A stretch of 64,000 nt of DNA from the NCBI GenBank assembly GCA_963693365.1, contig CAVNZM010000002.1, forward strand, positions 8,246,001 through 8,310,000. The letters run 5' to 3'. Below are positions 1-16,761 of this stretch, piece by piece. The position numbers and the translations under genes are program-made. Every line of letters begins with the position of its first letter. Within the stretch, counting starts at the first letter, position 1. Source of the DNA: Amoebidium appalachense. Its lineage: Eukaryota; Ichthyosporea. The notes beneath the pieces are model-generated. The model was not told where the DNA came from and searched no databases. It saw only the letters and a program-made list of their open reading frames with translations.

Positions 1-19
1 GCGTGTATGTGTGCGTTGG

Positions 20-59
<40 letters not shown>

Positions 60-789
60 GGGGGTTGGGAGGTGGGAAGGCACAGGGGGGTTTGAAGATA
101 CATGAGTCCATATGCTTATCTGCACACACAGGCACATGCAGGATATACTTCTGTGTACACTACTTTTAGAAACCTGGCCATTCATGTCTCACCATTTTGG
201 TGAAAATCAAAGTGGGGCCCCAAAAATCCCCTGAAAATCAGTCGATACCCCCAGTTTTCGGTTTCGATCGACACAAAAATCCCAAAACTTAAGTGGACCA
301 CTGTATGTGATCGCCGCTGTTGCCAGCTGAAACAGCCTTTTCTTCATCTTTCGTAAACATATATTTCCCAATCAAAGTAGCTCTGAGGTAAATAACCTTT
401 GTTCAACGTTCATTTTGCTGCAGATTTGATTATTGTTTGCCCTGTCCAGCATACGAGTATGCCTGATTGTCCAGCAAAGAGAGTCTAGAACTGGGTTACA
501 TGTGCATTCATTCACCCGAGTACATGCTCACAAGCCACAAGAACGTTGGATCACAAATGATGGTATTGAAGTAAAAGGGGAACATTTCGTTTAACTGCAC
601 CAGAAAGCTAGGTAGGCGAATATTTACGAATCCGAGAACACAGCGAAACAAAAGACGTCAGTAAAGCGTAGCCAGCCAGTGTGATTAGGTAAACCCCAAA
701 AATATCAGGACTTTCATGCCTGCACTCAACTCAACAAGGGACAAGAAGGGAAAAAAGCTGATAAAAGGGATTGTTGCAGGTTCACCCAC
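1..789. other. Non-coding stretch with a (GT)n tract
   Basis: A (GT)n run lies at about 26-57. The rest is mixed-composition sequence with no splice-flanked open frame that I could support on either strand. It probably lies within, or 3' of, the minus-strand gene whose exon ends at 790. Confidence 0.5.
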
Positions 790-1005
790 CAAACGTTTCA
801 CATTCGTCACCATTCTGACATCCCGATCCTTCGAGTCCAACACGGGATTGTAATTCCTCTTTCCAGGCGGGCACGAGCATAGGCGCAGCAGGCAGGGGGG
901 GCAGATAGCACGCACGGGTGTGAAATCGGGGAAGTGTTTGTGGCAGGTGGCACACAGGCGGTGCGCTTCCTCCAGGAAAATGCTCCCCACCCCCCGGGCA
1001 CCCAG
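790..1005 (-). CDS. Cysteine-rich exon, zinc-binding candidate
   Basis: On the minus strand, 72 codons are open between an acceptor (GTGCTAG before 1005) and a donor (CGTTTG|GTGGGTG after 790), phase 0 on both sides. The peptide has CATCHKHF, then CPPC and LCSC spaced like a treble-clef or ribbon zinc site (C-x2-C, about 14 residues, C-x2-C, then C-x-C). It lies downstream of gene A on the same strand, so it may be a late exon of gene A or belong to the next gene. No family is recognised. Other frames of this block are also open, which lowers confidence. Confidence 0.4.
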
Positions 1006-1093
1006 CTAGCACGCGTGTGCCCGAAAGGGCTCTACATGGTCTACTTCAGTGGAAAACGACCTGCTAAAGCCTGGGTTGCATACAAGGACCACC

Positions 1094-1131
<38 letters not shown>

Positions 1132-1161
1132 GCGTGTGCGTGTGTGTGTGTGAGTGTGTGT

Positions 1162-1198
<37 letters not shown>

Positions 1199-2039
1199 TG
1201 TGTGTGAGTGAGTGTGTGTGTGTGTGTGTGTATGTGTGTGCGCGCACGCGCGTGTTTGTATGTTGTGTGTGTAAGCATGTTTGTGAGGGAGTGGGAGGTG
1301 AATGAGTGAGTGAATGAGCGAGCGAGTGTGGGTGGGTGGGTTGACGGTGCCCGGTGGCCTAGAATCGGTTTGAAGTGTGTGTGTGTGTGTGTGCGGGGGG
1401 GGGGGGGGGGGGGGGGGGAGGGGGGGGAGGGAGAGGGGGGAGGGGGGGGGGGAGGGAGGATCATCACGAAATAGGACGTGAAAAAAACACACAGAAGAAG
1501 AAAAGAAAATAGAATGCTAGAAAAACATCAGACAAAAATACCCAGAGAAAGCCCAAAGTCCGTTTCCCTCAAAATCTCTGCCTTACAAGCGCTCTGCGTG
1601 CTACTGTGCACGTGTGTGCTTGAGTTTCCTGGATATGCGATTTCTAATCCGTGTGTGTGTTAATATAACTACACACATCCCAGTATGCTACAGGGTTAGC
1701 TGTACACGCATTTGCCCCTTAGTGCAGTGAGGTGTGTTAAGGTCTGATAGTCATGCACTGTTCACACTAAGAGCATGCAAGGTTAGTATAGTGAAGTTCT
1801 CTTTTGGGTACATATACCTCCCAAGATGACGGTCTCGTACAGAAAAATGAGGTCAAGGAGAATGTGCACGTGCGGTGTGTTTACGTGTGTGTGTGAATGT
1901 GCAAGTGTGTGTGTGTGTGTGTGTGTGTGGTGGTGGTGGTGGTGGTGGGGGGGGGGGGGGGGGGGAGAGGGGGGGGGGGGGAGTACACCGTATATAACGG
2001 GGTATTAAATGTGCAAGAACACACACAGGCATCACTTAC
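1006..2039. repeat. Compound (GT)n and poly-G intronic block
   Basis: (GT)n with GAGT interruptions runs at about 1096-1240 and resumes at 1375-1393, followed by broken poly-G to 1455. A second (GT)n(GGT)n(G)n block lies at 1900-1982. On the minus strand this reads (AC)n and poly-C. The frames rich in alternating Thr-His or Val-Cys here are repeat translations, not genes. Confidence 0.85.
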
Positions 2040-2084
2040 ATCCAAGCTCAGAAGAGATTGATGCTGCAATCCCATCAAGTCCGG
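2040..2084 (-). CDS. Candidate 45-nt microexon
   Basis: On the minus strand, TTATCACACAG precedes 2084 and the consensus donor GTAAGT follows 2040. If entered in phase 1, as the 43-nt exon at 3131-3173 would leave it, the block reads GLDGIAASISSELG, which looks like protein. It is too short to assign. The support is the strong splice sites and the phase match with the next exon. Confidence 0.35.
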
Positions 2085-3130
<1,046 letters not shown>

Positions 3131-3173
3131 GAAGGTTGAAATCCTGCTGAATAGCATCCTTTTGAGATTCTGG
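3131..3173 (-). CDS. Candidate 43-nt microexon
   Basis: On the minus strand, TTCTGCCTCTGCAG lies before 3173 and the donor GTAAGC follows 3131. Read in the phase left by gene A exon 3 (phase 0), it gives PESQKDAIQQDFNL and exits in phase 1, matching the candidate exon at 2040-2084. It may be the fourth exon of gene A. Confidence 0.35.
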
Positions 3174-4138
3174 CTGCAGAGGCAGAACATAAGGTAAGAA
3201 TGCAGGCCACTTCAACGTGGAATGAAAGAAAGAAAGGGGGAAAAAGGGACAGAAACGAAAATGACAGGTGTGTAGGGACATGCATGAACAGAATCGACTA
3301 AAAGAGACATTACAACAAGTGCATTCAAACGTGGATAGAGTGTATGTGTGTGTAAGGTGAAAGGGTGAACGGCTAGAAGCAATGTGATTGGGTTGGCCAC
3401 CAGACACATACTTGCAATGAAAACAAAAAACATATCCACTGCCCCATATGAAAATGGGTCACGGCCCCTTCTCTCCACAGCCACACCCTATCCCCCCTCC
3501 CCCTCCCCCCCCCCCCTCCCTCCCTCCCCCCCTCCCTTTCTTCCTGCTCGACCCCACCACTCCCACGCACACACACAGCCACGCTTCACGCCCTCTCACA
3601 ATGTGACACTGCGTGGGGTTCGTGGACCAACATCTCTTAACCACAGGCACTGATTGCTATGACACATGCACTCCTGGCAGAGGGCTGGTGTAAATGGCAG
3701 CAAATTTCGGGTTGCAACATGTTTAGGCCGGTGCAAAATTATGCCCAATCAGGCACTATAGCACAGTCGTGTGTCACCTTTCCCAACGAGAAAAATTGTA
3801 ATAAAAAGTGAAAAATAGGGGTTTGTGTGTGTGGGTGTGTGGGTGGGCAGTTGGGTGTTGGAGGTGATGGTGGTGGCACGGGAAGAGGGGGGGGGAGGGG
3901 AGAGGGGAGAGGGAGGGAGGAAGGGAGGGAGGGAGGGAGGGAGGGGGTTTTCAACATGTGGTATAAGGTACGAATCGCTTCCTATGGAGCACAAAGAGCA
4001 CAGTGAAAATAATAGCACTGATCGTGTGTTGTTTGTGTGTGCTTGAGGAGGAAGAAGAGGGGGAGGGGGAGGGAGAGGGGGGAGATGGATAGAGGGGGAG
4101 AGGGTGGGTGGGGTGTGTCTGGGGGGGGGGGAGGGTAC
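3174..4138. other. Presumed gene A intron
   Basis: Holds unique sequence at 3180-3480 and 3590-3830, a C-rich block at 3490-3540, and G-rich purine blocks at 3880-3945 and 4048-4132. No splice-flanked exon is supported besides the microexon just downstream. Confidence 0.5.
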
Positions 4139-4732
4139 CTTTTGACATTCAACAGTCAGACACCTGTTCATAGCAGGCATGTATCGTGCCTCCTTAGCGC
4201 ACATCTCAGCAACCATAGACAGGGCAGTGTCACGTGCAGCCTCATCATCCTTCCACTGCACCATCGTGATTTGCGCAAAACCTCCGTATCCCTGATAGTT
4301 GCTGAGTACCTTTTGCACATGAGTGTTGTTCTCCTCACCAACGAAAATGTGCGTGAAGCTTGCGCCTGCTGCGCGTTCGAATGCGTAGACACCCATAATG
4401 TCGGGTACTTGCACCACCAGGTTGCCCTGTGTGTGATTGAGAATACCCGAAGATTGCTCTCGCAACCACTGCTGTTTGGCTGGCTGCTTATATTGCGATG
4501 CGGTCAATTCCTGGGAATACAAACGATGAGATTAGTTTTGCTGGCCTGTCTGGTTGTGGTGGATTGAGTGTGTGGTGGGTTCAAGCGTAAGCGGAAGTAG
4601 GGAGGTGTGTATTTGTAAGTATGTGTATGTGTGTGTGTGTGAGAAGGGGGGGGGGGGGGGGGGGGGAAGGAGACAGGGAGGGGGGGGAGGGAGGGGGGGA
4701 GAGAGAGAGAGTGGGGGAGGGAGAGGGAGAGG

Positions 4733-4778
<46 letters not shown>

Positions 4779-5420
4779 GGGGGGGGGGGAGAGAGAGAGA
4801 GAGAGAGAGACGGGGGGGGGGGGGGGGAGAGAGAGAGAGATCGAGAGAGGAGAGAAGAGAGACAGAGCGGGGAGGGAGGGAGGGGGGGGAGGGAGGGAAA
4901 GAGAGAGATAGAGAGAAAGATGTCTTGCACACACCTGCACACGCCAGTATGTAGCGCTGAGTGTTGCTGCAATGGCCCGGGCAAGGTCGCTCTCTTCGCT
5001 AGCCAGCACGGCGACCAGCAGGCGGCGGTCTGCTTTTGGGCGGTGGCTGTAGAGGCCGGCCTGCTGCAGCGCCTGCACCAGCGCAGAGTGCACGGCAGAC
5101 GTGCCCTCCCCCCGAGCAACACACAGCCGCGCCTCGCTGGTGCTGTGCTTGTCCTTGAGCTGCCTGCTCGAAAAACGTGAGTTAGATAAACCAGGGATAA
5201 GGCAGAGGGTTGCAAAGCTGTAACAGTACTAAAAAATACCACTGCCCCTGCTCGTTGTTAAATCTAAGAAGTCTGCCTGCTGCTGAACTCCCTTTTTCGC
5301 AATCGGTCTCTTCTGTTTCCTGCTCCCTTCCTGCTCTCCCACCTCTCCTTCCCTTTACTCTTCACCTTCTTACATACAAACACGCATGCGCGCGCACCCA
5401 TACCCACACCCACACAAACG

Positions 5421-5504
<84 letters not shown>

Positions 5505-6368
5505 TCCTGCCTAATAGCACCTTCCGGCATACACCCGCCCATTCAAGCACACACACACAAACAGAAAAAGGCCCGTGCACCAGGCACACACGGGTGCAAG
5601 ACTCCTTAAAATCGTAGGAGAGCACGCAAGGGCCGGGTGTGCAACGTGCTTGTGGGGCCGTTCCTTCCAGTCATATTGGTGGGCAACATGGGTACGTGCT
5701 AGTGGTGATGGGGCGTGAGAGTGCGGAGGGAGGGAGGGAGGGGGGGGGGGGGGGGGGAGGGGGCGGGGGAGAAAGGTGGGGAGGTGGAGGGGTAAAGGGA
5801 TAAGTCACCTGGCATCCTCCGAAAAAGAAGACACAAGGAAGTATGCACGATAACACTTGTAAGCTCCACTTGTTGACTGCAGCACAAACTCCTGGCCGAG
5901 AGGAAAGGTTGGGGTGAAGTACAGAGCCGTGCCTGGCCGCATGATCCAAACCACATTTTTAAGCGGAGGGCACAGCAGACGTTTTATGTTATGTGGGCGC
6001 CCAATAACATTCTCTCCCATCCCACCTTCCTCCCCTATCTTGCACGCATTCTCTAGCCATGTGCTTCCGTCGAAGAGGGCAAGGTTCGCACAATCATCCT
6101 GTGACAGGCGCAGAGCAAGCAGTGTACGGCGAGCGGAAAGTGGTGACAGAAACGGGTTGTCTGTGTCTTCTGCTATGGGCAGGAACAGCACCTGCGCGAT
6201 CCCAAGGTTGATAATTGCGTGCTTGGCTGCTGCAATGTCATGTTCTGTCACTGGGTCGAAATGGCCCACAAAAACACCCGCCGTGCCCTCAGGTCGTTTC
6301 ATGGGCACCCGCTTAGCCTTCGGTTCGCTGGGAGCTGGGGGAGGCCGCTGTGAGTTTTTGGACTCCAT
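4139..6368 (-). CDS. Gene A: nucleotidylyltransferase-like protein, exons 1-3
   Basis: The exons in order are 6368-5809, 5163-4935 and 4510-4139. They total 387 codons, with phases 2 and 0 at the joints and AG|GTGACT, CAG|GTGTGT and AAG|GTACCC donors. The start is ATG at 6368. After a Pro/Lys-rich leader of about 28 residues, exon 1 has GVFVGHFDPVTEHDIAAAKH. This resembles the GxFDPxTxGH segment of adenylyl/nicotinate nucleotidylyltransferases (CoaD/NadD type), but the second histidine position is changed (TEHD). A following segment with Arg-Arg and LLALRL also fits the fold. No KMSKS/ISSTxxR-type motif was seen. Exon 2 (GLYSHRPKADRRLLVAVLAS) and exon 3 (NLVVQVPDIMGVYAF) have no family I recognise. 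The same three blocks recur in gene B, in inverted orientation, which strongly supports coding. Later exons may include 3131-3173, 2040-2084 and 790-1005. The activity is inferred and may be lost. Confidence 0.72.
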
Positions 6369-6601
6369 TGTGCGACTTTCCCCTGTCACTTTGATTTGAA
6401 AAACTATCCGAGAGGAGCCACGGAAGGGAGAGCTCTGATGTCTGAGGGCCCGAGCTCTTGCAAGACAGAAAGAAAAGCTGAGAGCCTGAGGCTCACGGCT
6501 GGTACCGGTGAGTGGCACAGGGCGTAGGAAGCTTATCGCGCGCCATCAAAAGCCTTATCTCGCGCCATCAGCGCACCCACAGCCAATCAACTTGCAGTAC
6601 T
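6369..6601. promoter_or_regulatory. Gene A upstream region, half of a split bidirectional promoter
   Basis: These 233 bases lie upstream of the gene A ATG and end at the retroelement joint. A CCAAT motif (AGCCAATCAA) lies at about 6581-6590, next to two short direct copies of CTTATC(G/T)CGCGCCATCA at about 6533-6572. With 9581-9725 on the far side of the element, it would have formed a promoter of about 380 bp shared by genes A and B before insertion. Confidence 0.5.
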
Positions 6602-6752
6602 ATGATATATTTGGTAAATACTCATTTTATCCACCAATCGGAAGAAGATGGTGTGATGATCGGCATCACACATCTCTTCCTGTAGAAGCGACTATAAAAG
6701 TCGTGTTTTTCGCTTCTCTCAAACAGTCTTTTCCTCGCCGCTTCTCTTAGGA
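6602..6752 (+). repeat. Repeat A1, with CCAAT box, TATA box and nested palindromes
   Basis: This 151-bp unit is identical to 9109-9259. It holds CCAAT at about 6634 and TATAAAA at 6693-6699. A hairpin GTGTGATG / CATCACAC lies at 6651-6658 and 6664-6671. A nested pair AGAAGCG / CGCTTCT (6684-6690, 6711-6717) encloses CGACT / AGTCG around the TATA box. The layout suggests the element's own RNA polymerase II promoter. Confidence 0.8.
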
Positions 6753-7084
6753 GAAGCGCGCGTTAGTGAGGCCGGTCTAGTGACCAAGACCAAAGCTTTT
6801 GAGCGCAGTGAGCGCTATAGTCAGTCGTGTAGGTCCCTAGACTTTAGCTATAATAATAGGCCCAGGAACCGCAGATCATTGAGACCGGAAGCGCTCATGA
6901 GTTTTTGCAAAACCCAAGTGGGGTTGTGTTTTGGGGTTGTTTGTGTAGCTATAAGCACCTAGGCACGTCTGGCAACGTTGGCCCGTGTGGGCTGCTCGCG
7001 TGAGCATGTACAGCAGCAACGTGTGCTGCTCTCTAGTCCTAGTGTGGGCCCCGGCAGCAGTGGTCTGTGCGGGGGCGGCCGGTT
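6753..7084 (+). other. Element leader between A1 and the RT frame
   Basis: This stretch of 332 bases lies downstream of the A1 TATA box. It has no long frame starting with ATG that resembles gag. It is likely the 5' untranslated leader of the element transcript. Confidence 0.45.
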
Positions 7085-9049
7085 ATGTGTGCTCCCAGTA
7101 AGCCAGTGGGCGGGGTAGCACCTGCACCGCTCTATCAACGGGTGCGTGCGTGCCACGACGAGTGGGCGCGCGGTGGAGCAGCCAAGGACGTGCTCTTCTG
7201 GATTAAGTATGGCATCACACCCGAATGGTGCGCTGGGCCGCCACCTCCCCACGACATGGGGGAGGTACCTAGACTTGGGCGAAGTTTCGGAGGAGGAGGC
7301 GTTGGTGGAAGTTGCGCGTTTAGTGGGTAAGGGCGCACTTGAACCCATCGACGAGTCCAGGAAGCATTGCGTGTCGACCACGTATGGGGTGCGGAAACCA
7401 AACGGTAAAGTGCGGCTTATAATCGACATGCGCCCAGTGAATGAGTATGCCGTACAGCGGGGCCTCAAGTACGAGACGCTCAGCGACCTGCAGGTCATTG
7501 CTCAGCCAGGTGACCACGGCTTCAGTTTCGACCTGGAGGACGGCTACTTTGCGCTGGCAATTGCGCCACGGTGGCGTAAATATTTTCAGATTCGGGTTGG
7601 CGGACAGCTGTATCAGTACACTGTGCTGCCTTTCGGCTATTCCCTCAGCCCATACTACTTCACGCGGCTCATGAAGGAGTTCGGTCGGCGTCTTCACCGG
7701 CGCGGTGTGCGCACGTTAGCGTTCTTGGACGACTGGTTGGTCGTCGAACGGCCGCTAAAGGCGCTGCAAACTCGCGATGTTGTTGAGGAAGAGCTCGAGG
7801 CAACGGGCCTGAGCCGAAATACGGAGAAGGGCCAGTGGGAGCCCACCGACCACCTCGACCATCTAGGCATCCATGTCGACCTTGCGGCGGGTGTGTTGGC
7901 CCCTACCGCCGCCACTATGGAAAAGCTGGTGGAGGAGACCAAGCGGGTGATGGCCAAGGCTCGCAAGGGCAAGCGATGGGTGGAAAAGAAGCAAGTCGCC
8001 CGGTGGTTGGGGGTGGTCATGAGTCTGCGGGCTGCCACTCCCCACGTGCTGACGTTGGTGCGGCCAGTGTATGCCGCCCTACGCGGGGGAAATTGGCGCA
8101 GTTTCGTTCGGCTTTCGGGGCGTCAGTTACGGATTATCGGTCGGACGCCCCAGTTCATTGGCCGGTTGCCTCGGGCGGAGATATGGCCCAACCCGGTCAC
8201 GGCTACGCTCATCACGGATGCCGCCACCACACACGGCTGGGGGGCCGTGCTTCAAGTGGCGGGATCCCCTGCCCCTGCGCTTGAGGCGGCGGGCCGGTGG
8301 GCAGCCGACGACGCTCCGCGGGCGGCGGCGATTGCGGAGTGTGAGGGCCTGTTGGAGGCCTATCAGAGCCCTGCCCTGCAGGAAGCCCTCCGTGGGCAGC
8401 GGGTGCAGTGGCAAGCCGATGCCCAGGCGGCCCTTGGGGCCGTGCGGAAAAAGGGCAGCGGCAGCCCCTCGATGCAGCGCATTCTGTGGCAGCTTCTGCA
8501 GTTGTGCCTCGACCACGGGTTGCCTTGGCCACAGGAGGTGGCCTACATCCCGGGTGAGCTCAACGACCGAGCAGATTGGCTGTCGCGGGTGGACCCCCGG
8601 CATGAATGGCAAGTCACGCCGGAGTCGAGCGGGTGGAGTGGCTGCTGGGCATGCAGCCCGAAGTCGATCGGTTTGCCACCCACACCTCGGCAGTGAAGGC
8701 TGAGTTCAATGTGTGGGCCCAGGCAGGGGCCCCCGGTGGGATGGCAGACGGGTTGGCGGTGCCGTGGACGGCACCAAGCTGGTGGGCGCCTCCGTTCCCG
8801 CTGATCAAGCGAACGGTGGCCAAGCTGCAGCGGGAAGGTGCAGCGGGCATCCTCGTCGTTCCAGTGTGGGATACGGCGTCGTGGTGGCCCGTCATTCAGG
8901 GGTTGGCTTCGGCAAGTGTGCCTCTGCGCCCCTCTGAGGTGATTTTCCCGTGCGGGGTGCGGCCGTGGCGTATGCAAGCATTTCGTCTGGACCGCACCCC
9001 GGTTCCTGGGCAGGCTGAGGGGCCCCAGCCAGCCAGCGTAATTGTATAA
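7085..9049 (+). pseudogene. Reverse transcriptase-RNase H of the retroelement, two frame breaks
   Basis: The earliest plausible ATG is at 7085. The frame then changes near 7235-7265, runs open to TGA at 8696, and changes back near 8625-8640, ending at TAA 9049. The central frame has an RT palm with FDLEDGYFALAI, then QYTVLPFGYSLSP, then the catalytic LAFLDDWLVV (DD doublet). RNase H follows with TDAATTHGWGAV, AIAECEGLL, a central Asp (QWQADAQAAL) and IPGELNDRADWLSR. After the second break comes the tail typical of DIRS-group proteins (PEVDRFATHTSAV, then ILVVPVWDTASWWPV). The two breaks are compensating single-base changes, and the repeats are identical. They are therefore fresh mutations, consensus errors at short C or G runs, or less likely programmed shifts. 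Confidence 0.8.
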
Positions 9050-9090
9050 TAGTGTGTGTTAGCCGGCTGTGTCCAAGTGTGGACGTAGAT

Positions 9091-9112
9091 AGCAGTTTGG
9101 TGTCTAAAATGA
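9091..9112 (+). repeat. Repeat B1
   Basis: This 22-bp sequence beginning AGCAGTTTGG is identical to 9559-9580. Its last four bases, ATGA, are also the first four of A2. The B1-A2 junction therefore has the form expected of a circular-intermediate joint. Confidence 0.7.
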
Positions 9113-9259
9113 TATATTTGGTAAATACTCATTTTATCCACCAATCGGAAGAAGATGGTGTGATGATCGGCATCACACATCTCTTCCTGTAGAAGCGACT
9201 ATAAAAGTCGTGTTTTTCGCTTCTCTCAAACAGTCTTTTCCTCGCCGCTTCTCTTAGGA
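9109..9259 (+). repeat. Repeat A2, identical to A1
   Basis: This is a 151-bp exact copy of 6602-6752, including CCAAT, TATAAAA (9200-9206) and the nested palindromes. It ends 466 bases upstream of the gene B ATG, so its promoter could drive gene B or alter its expression. Confidence 0.8.
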
Positions 9260-9558
9260 CCCACCCACCCGCCCGCAATCTGTTTCCTCGCCGTTTGCCT
9301 GCTGTTCTCAGCTTTATGGATCAGGGCTGTGAGTGCTAGGTTGAGGACCGTAGTAGTGCTTGGTTGGGGGGGGGGGGAGGGGGGGGGGGGGATGATTTCT
9401 GTTTTCTGGCCCGAGGGCCTTATCTGTATTGATCTCGTGTGTATGGCCCCAGGGCCGGGAGTCAGTACATGTGATTTATTTGCGGGCCAGTGGGGGCCTG
9501 CGGGGACGGCAGCCAGGTGCTGCCTCTCATCATCAGACCGGCCATAAAGCAATCGAAA
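9260..9558 (+). other. Element right arm, non-coding
   Basis: These 299 bases between A2 and B2 include a G-rich tract at 9366-9391 and no coding signal. Because it lies inside the B2 boundary, I treat it as element sequence. Confidence 0.45.
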
Positions 9559-9580
9559 AGCAGTTTGGTGTCTAAAATGA
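9559..9580 (+). repeat. Repeat B2, right end of the element
   Basis: This is the 22-bp copy of B1. It ends in ATGA, followed by ACTATT of the flank. Together with the left flank ending TACT before ATGA, it sets the element boundary. Confidence 0.65.
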
Positions 9581-9725
9581 ACTATTCAAGCAGCCTAAGC
9601 CCACAGCAGGTCTGCTGGCTCTCTGGCTGTCACTTCGAGTCGTGCAGAGAGGCTAAGGAGAAGCCGAGGCCGAAACTTGAAACGTTTGGAATGTGTCATA
9701 GTCGAGCAAGTATAGGCTAAACAAT
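9581..9725 (+). promoter_or_regulatory. Gene B 5' flank
   Basis: These 145 bases lie between the element and the gene B ATG. No TATA box is visible. It is likely a 5' untranslated region, the right half of the original divergent A/B promoter. Confidence 0.4.
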
Positions 9726-15109
<5,384 letters not shown>

Positions 15110-15121
15110 GCCACGGGACTC

Positions 15122-16401
15122 ATGGTTTTTGATTGGGCGGCACCTAGCAACGGCACGGGCAGCATCCCCCCCTTGTGGCGGCAGGCACGGGGCTTGTGTG
15201 GGACCTATGGGCCGGCACGGTTGTGGCCCGGGCCCCCGTGCCGCTGGGCTTCTCGGCCGGCATGGTGCCGCTGCTGGGGGCTGAACCGGTGCGCTGCCAG
15301 CCGGCCAGTGTGGGGGCGCTGCTGCTCGTGTTTGCACACGGCGGCCGCATGGCTGCCATTGCCGCCACCCCCCACGACCTGCCCCTGGCCCAACCGGTTG
15401 CGGCATTCCTTGGCCAGGCCGGGCTGGGCCGCCGGCTGCTGGCGGGCTGGACCTATGCCATCGAGATCGTGCCCCCCGGCGCCAGCTGGGAGCAGGCCGT
15501 GGCCCGCCAGCCAAAGGTCTTTGGCCGCGGGTGGACGCTTTTGCGGGCGGCCGTGGGGCCGGACGGGGCCGAGGCAGTGGGCACTGGCCTGGGGGAGATG
15601 GCCCGGTGGCTGCAGCTGCAGTGGCCGGCAGAGGCTTGCGCCCCCCCGCAGCTGTGCGCCCGCCAGGCCGCCGCATGCCTGCGCGGGTGGGAGCTGGCCT
15701 GGGGGGGCCTGCGCCTGGTGCTGGAGAATGAGCACTGGCAGCAGGCCCAAGGGCGATTGGCCGACGTCAGCCCGGACGGCCTGTGGCAGTTTCTGATTGG
15801 TGGCCGCAAGAGCGCCTTCAACGACTGGCTGGGGTTGTTGCCACCGGCGTATTCCGCAGAGGCCCAGAACCTTCTGGCCCACGCCACTGCCCTCTACAAT
15901 GCCGTGCCCTGGCCCAAATTGCGGCCAGAGAACCCCCCTATATGGCTGGAAGCCATGCCCCCCGCCCTTCTCACCAACGAAGAAAAGAGAGCAAACGAAA
16001 GACGTGGCCGGCCTCCAAACACCACACCCGCGCGTATCTTGCGTTCAAGGATATTGCGCAAAATCGAGGGACCCATGTTGCGTGGCGAAACCTACACCCC
16101 CACCACCCCCTTCAGAGAGTTGGCCAGTGCCGGCTGGCTGCCTCGACACAAAACCTTCAACGGCCAGCTGGGTGCGGTACCCAATGAGATCATGGCCAAG
16201 ATATTCCGCTACGTCACATTGGCTGATTTTCTCTGCCTGAAATAGGTCTGCCGCATGTGGAGGGGCACTGTGGATGGCAACAGTGTGCTGCAGCGGTGGA
16301 AGGAAAAGACGTTTGAGTGGCTGCAGTGGAAGAAAATGGAAGAAGAGGAAAAGAGGAGAAGGGGGAGAGGAGGAGGAGGAGGAGGGAGATTACGAGTATG
16401 A
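15122..16401 (+). CDS. F-box-like protein, F-box interrupted by TAG
   Basis: An ATG at 15122, only 12 bases after the gene B stop, opens MVFDWAAPSNG. A C run at 15166-15171 then separates it from the long frame starting near 15175 (356 codons to TAG 16243-16245), and one more C would join them. The protein is Ala/Trp/Leu-rich with no fold I recognise. Near residue 335 it has VPNEIMAKIFRYVTLADF, the first half of an F-box (SCF ubiquitin-ligase adaptor motif). TAG falls directly before VCRMWRG, the conserved second half, which stays in frame for 51 more codons to TGA 16401. TAG is unlikely to be sense here, because the CSB gene ends on TAG at the expected place. A CAG-to-TAG change or a consensus error is the simplest reading. 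An acidic tail (EEEEEGDYEYDYDSDESDE) is open in another frame at 16370-16430. Confidence 0.6.
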
Positions 16402-16537
16402 TTACGACTCTGACGAATCGGATGAATGTGGATATTCTTCTGAGGGGGTCGGGGTATGGGGAGGGCCTTGGGACTGCGACTCCGATTGAGGTGATATGTA
16501 ATGAGTTATTAGATGATTGTGATATTATGTCTATCTG

Positions 16538-16662
16538 ATTGTCAAAAATGGCTTCCCCCATGGCTGATGTTGCATACTTGAATGTTTGCCTTTGCATGTG
16601 TCCTGCACCATGCTTCTCATCGTGTATGCGTACTTCATACCGTGTTCCGCATTCAACCCCCC
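16538..16662 (-). repeat. Dispersed repeat copy 1
   Basis: On the minus strand it begins after a C/G tract with TTGAATGCGGAACACGG and shares most of its length with the copy at 26240-26358, including GACACATGCAAAGG and AACATTCAAGTATGC. It lies downstream of the F-box ORF, next to (CT)n, poly-T and poly-C tracts at 16662-16759. Confidence 0.65.
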
Positions 16663-16726
16663 CCCCCTCTCTCTCTCTCTCTTTTTTTTTTTTTTTTTTT
16701 TTTTTTTTGGTTTTCCCTCTTCGCCT

Positions 16727-16759
<33 letters not shown>

Positions 16760-16761
<2 letters not shown>

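Larger units (their letters stand above)
6602..9580 (+). mobile_element. DIRS/Ngaro-like retroelement with split direct repeats
   Basis: The ends and interior are organised as repeat A1 (6602-6752), RT-RNase H ORF, repeat B1 (9091-9112), A2 (9109-9259), about 300 unshared bases, and B2 (9559-9580). A1 and A2 are identical over 151 bp. B1 and B2 are identical over 22 bp. B1 and A2 overlap by ATGA. The left joint reads TACT|ATGA and the right joint ATGA|ACTATT, as expected if a circle carrying a B-ATGA-A joint recombined into an ATGA target. Split repeats and this kind of RT are known from tyrosine-recombinase retroelements (Ngaro, PAT, VIPER; relatives of DIRS). No gag and no recombinase ORF is present, so it is probably non-autonomous or a short variant. 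Identical repeats imply recent insertion. Confidence 0.72.

Noticed and set aside
1006-1492. Long frames of alternating Thr-His, Val-Cys, Pro, Gly, Ser-Leu or Arg-Glu here and throughout the window
   Set aside because: They are six-frame translations of (AC)n, (GT)n, poly-C, poly-G and (CT)n arrays; they overlap on both strands and lack starts, splice logic or conserved residues.
16243-16245. TAG reassigned to glutamine
   Set aside because: The CSB frame ends on TAG at the expected C-terminus, and none of its 761 codons or the 719 pseudokinase codons uses TAG, so TAG is a normal stop here.
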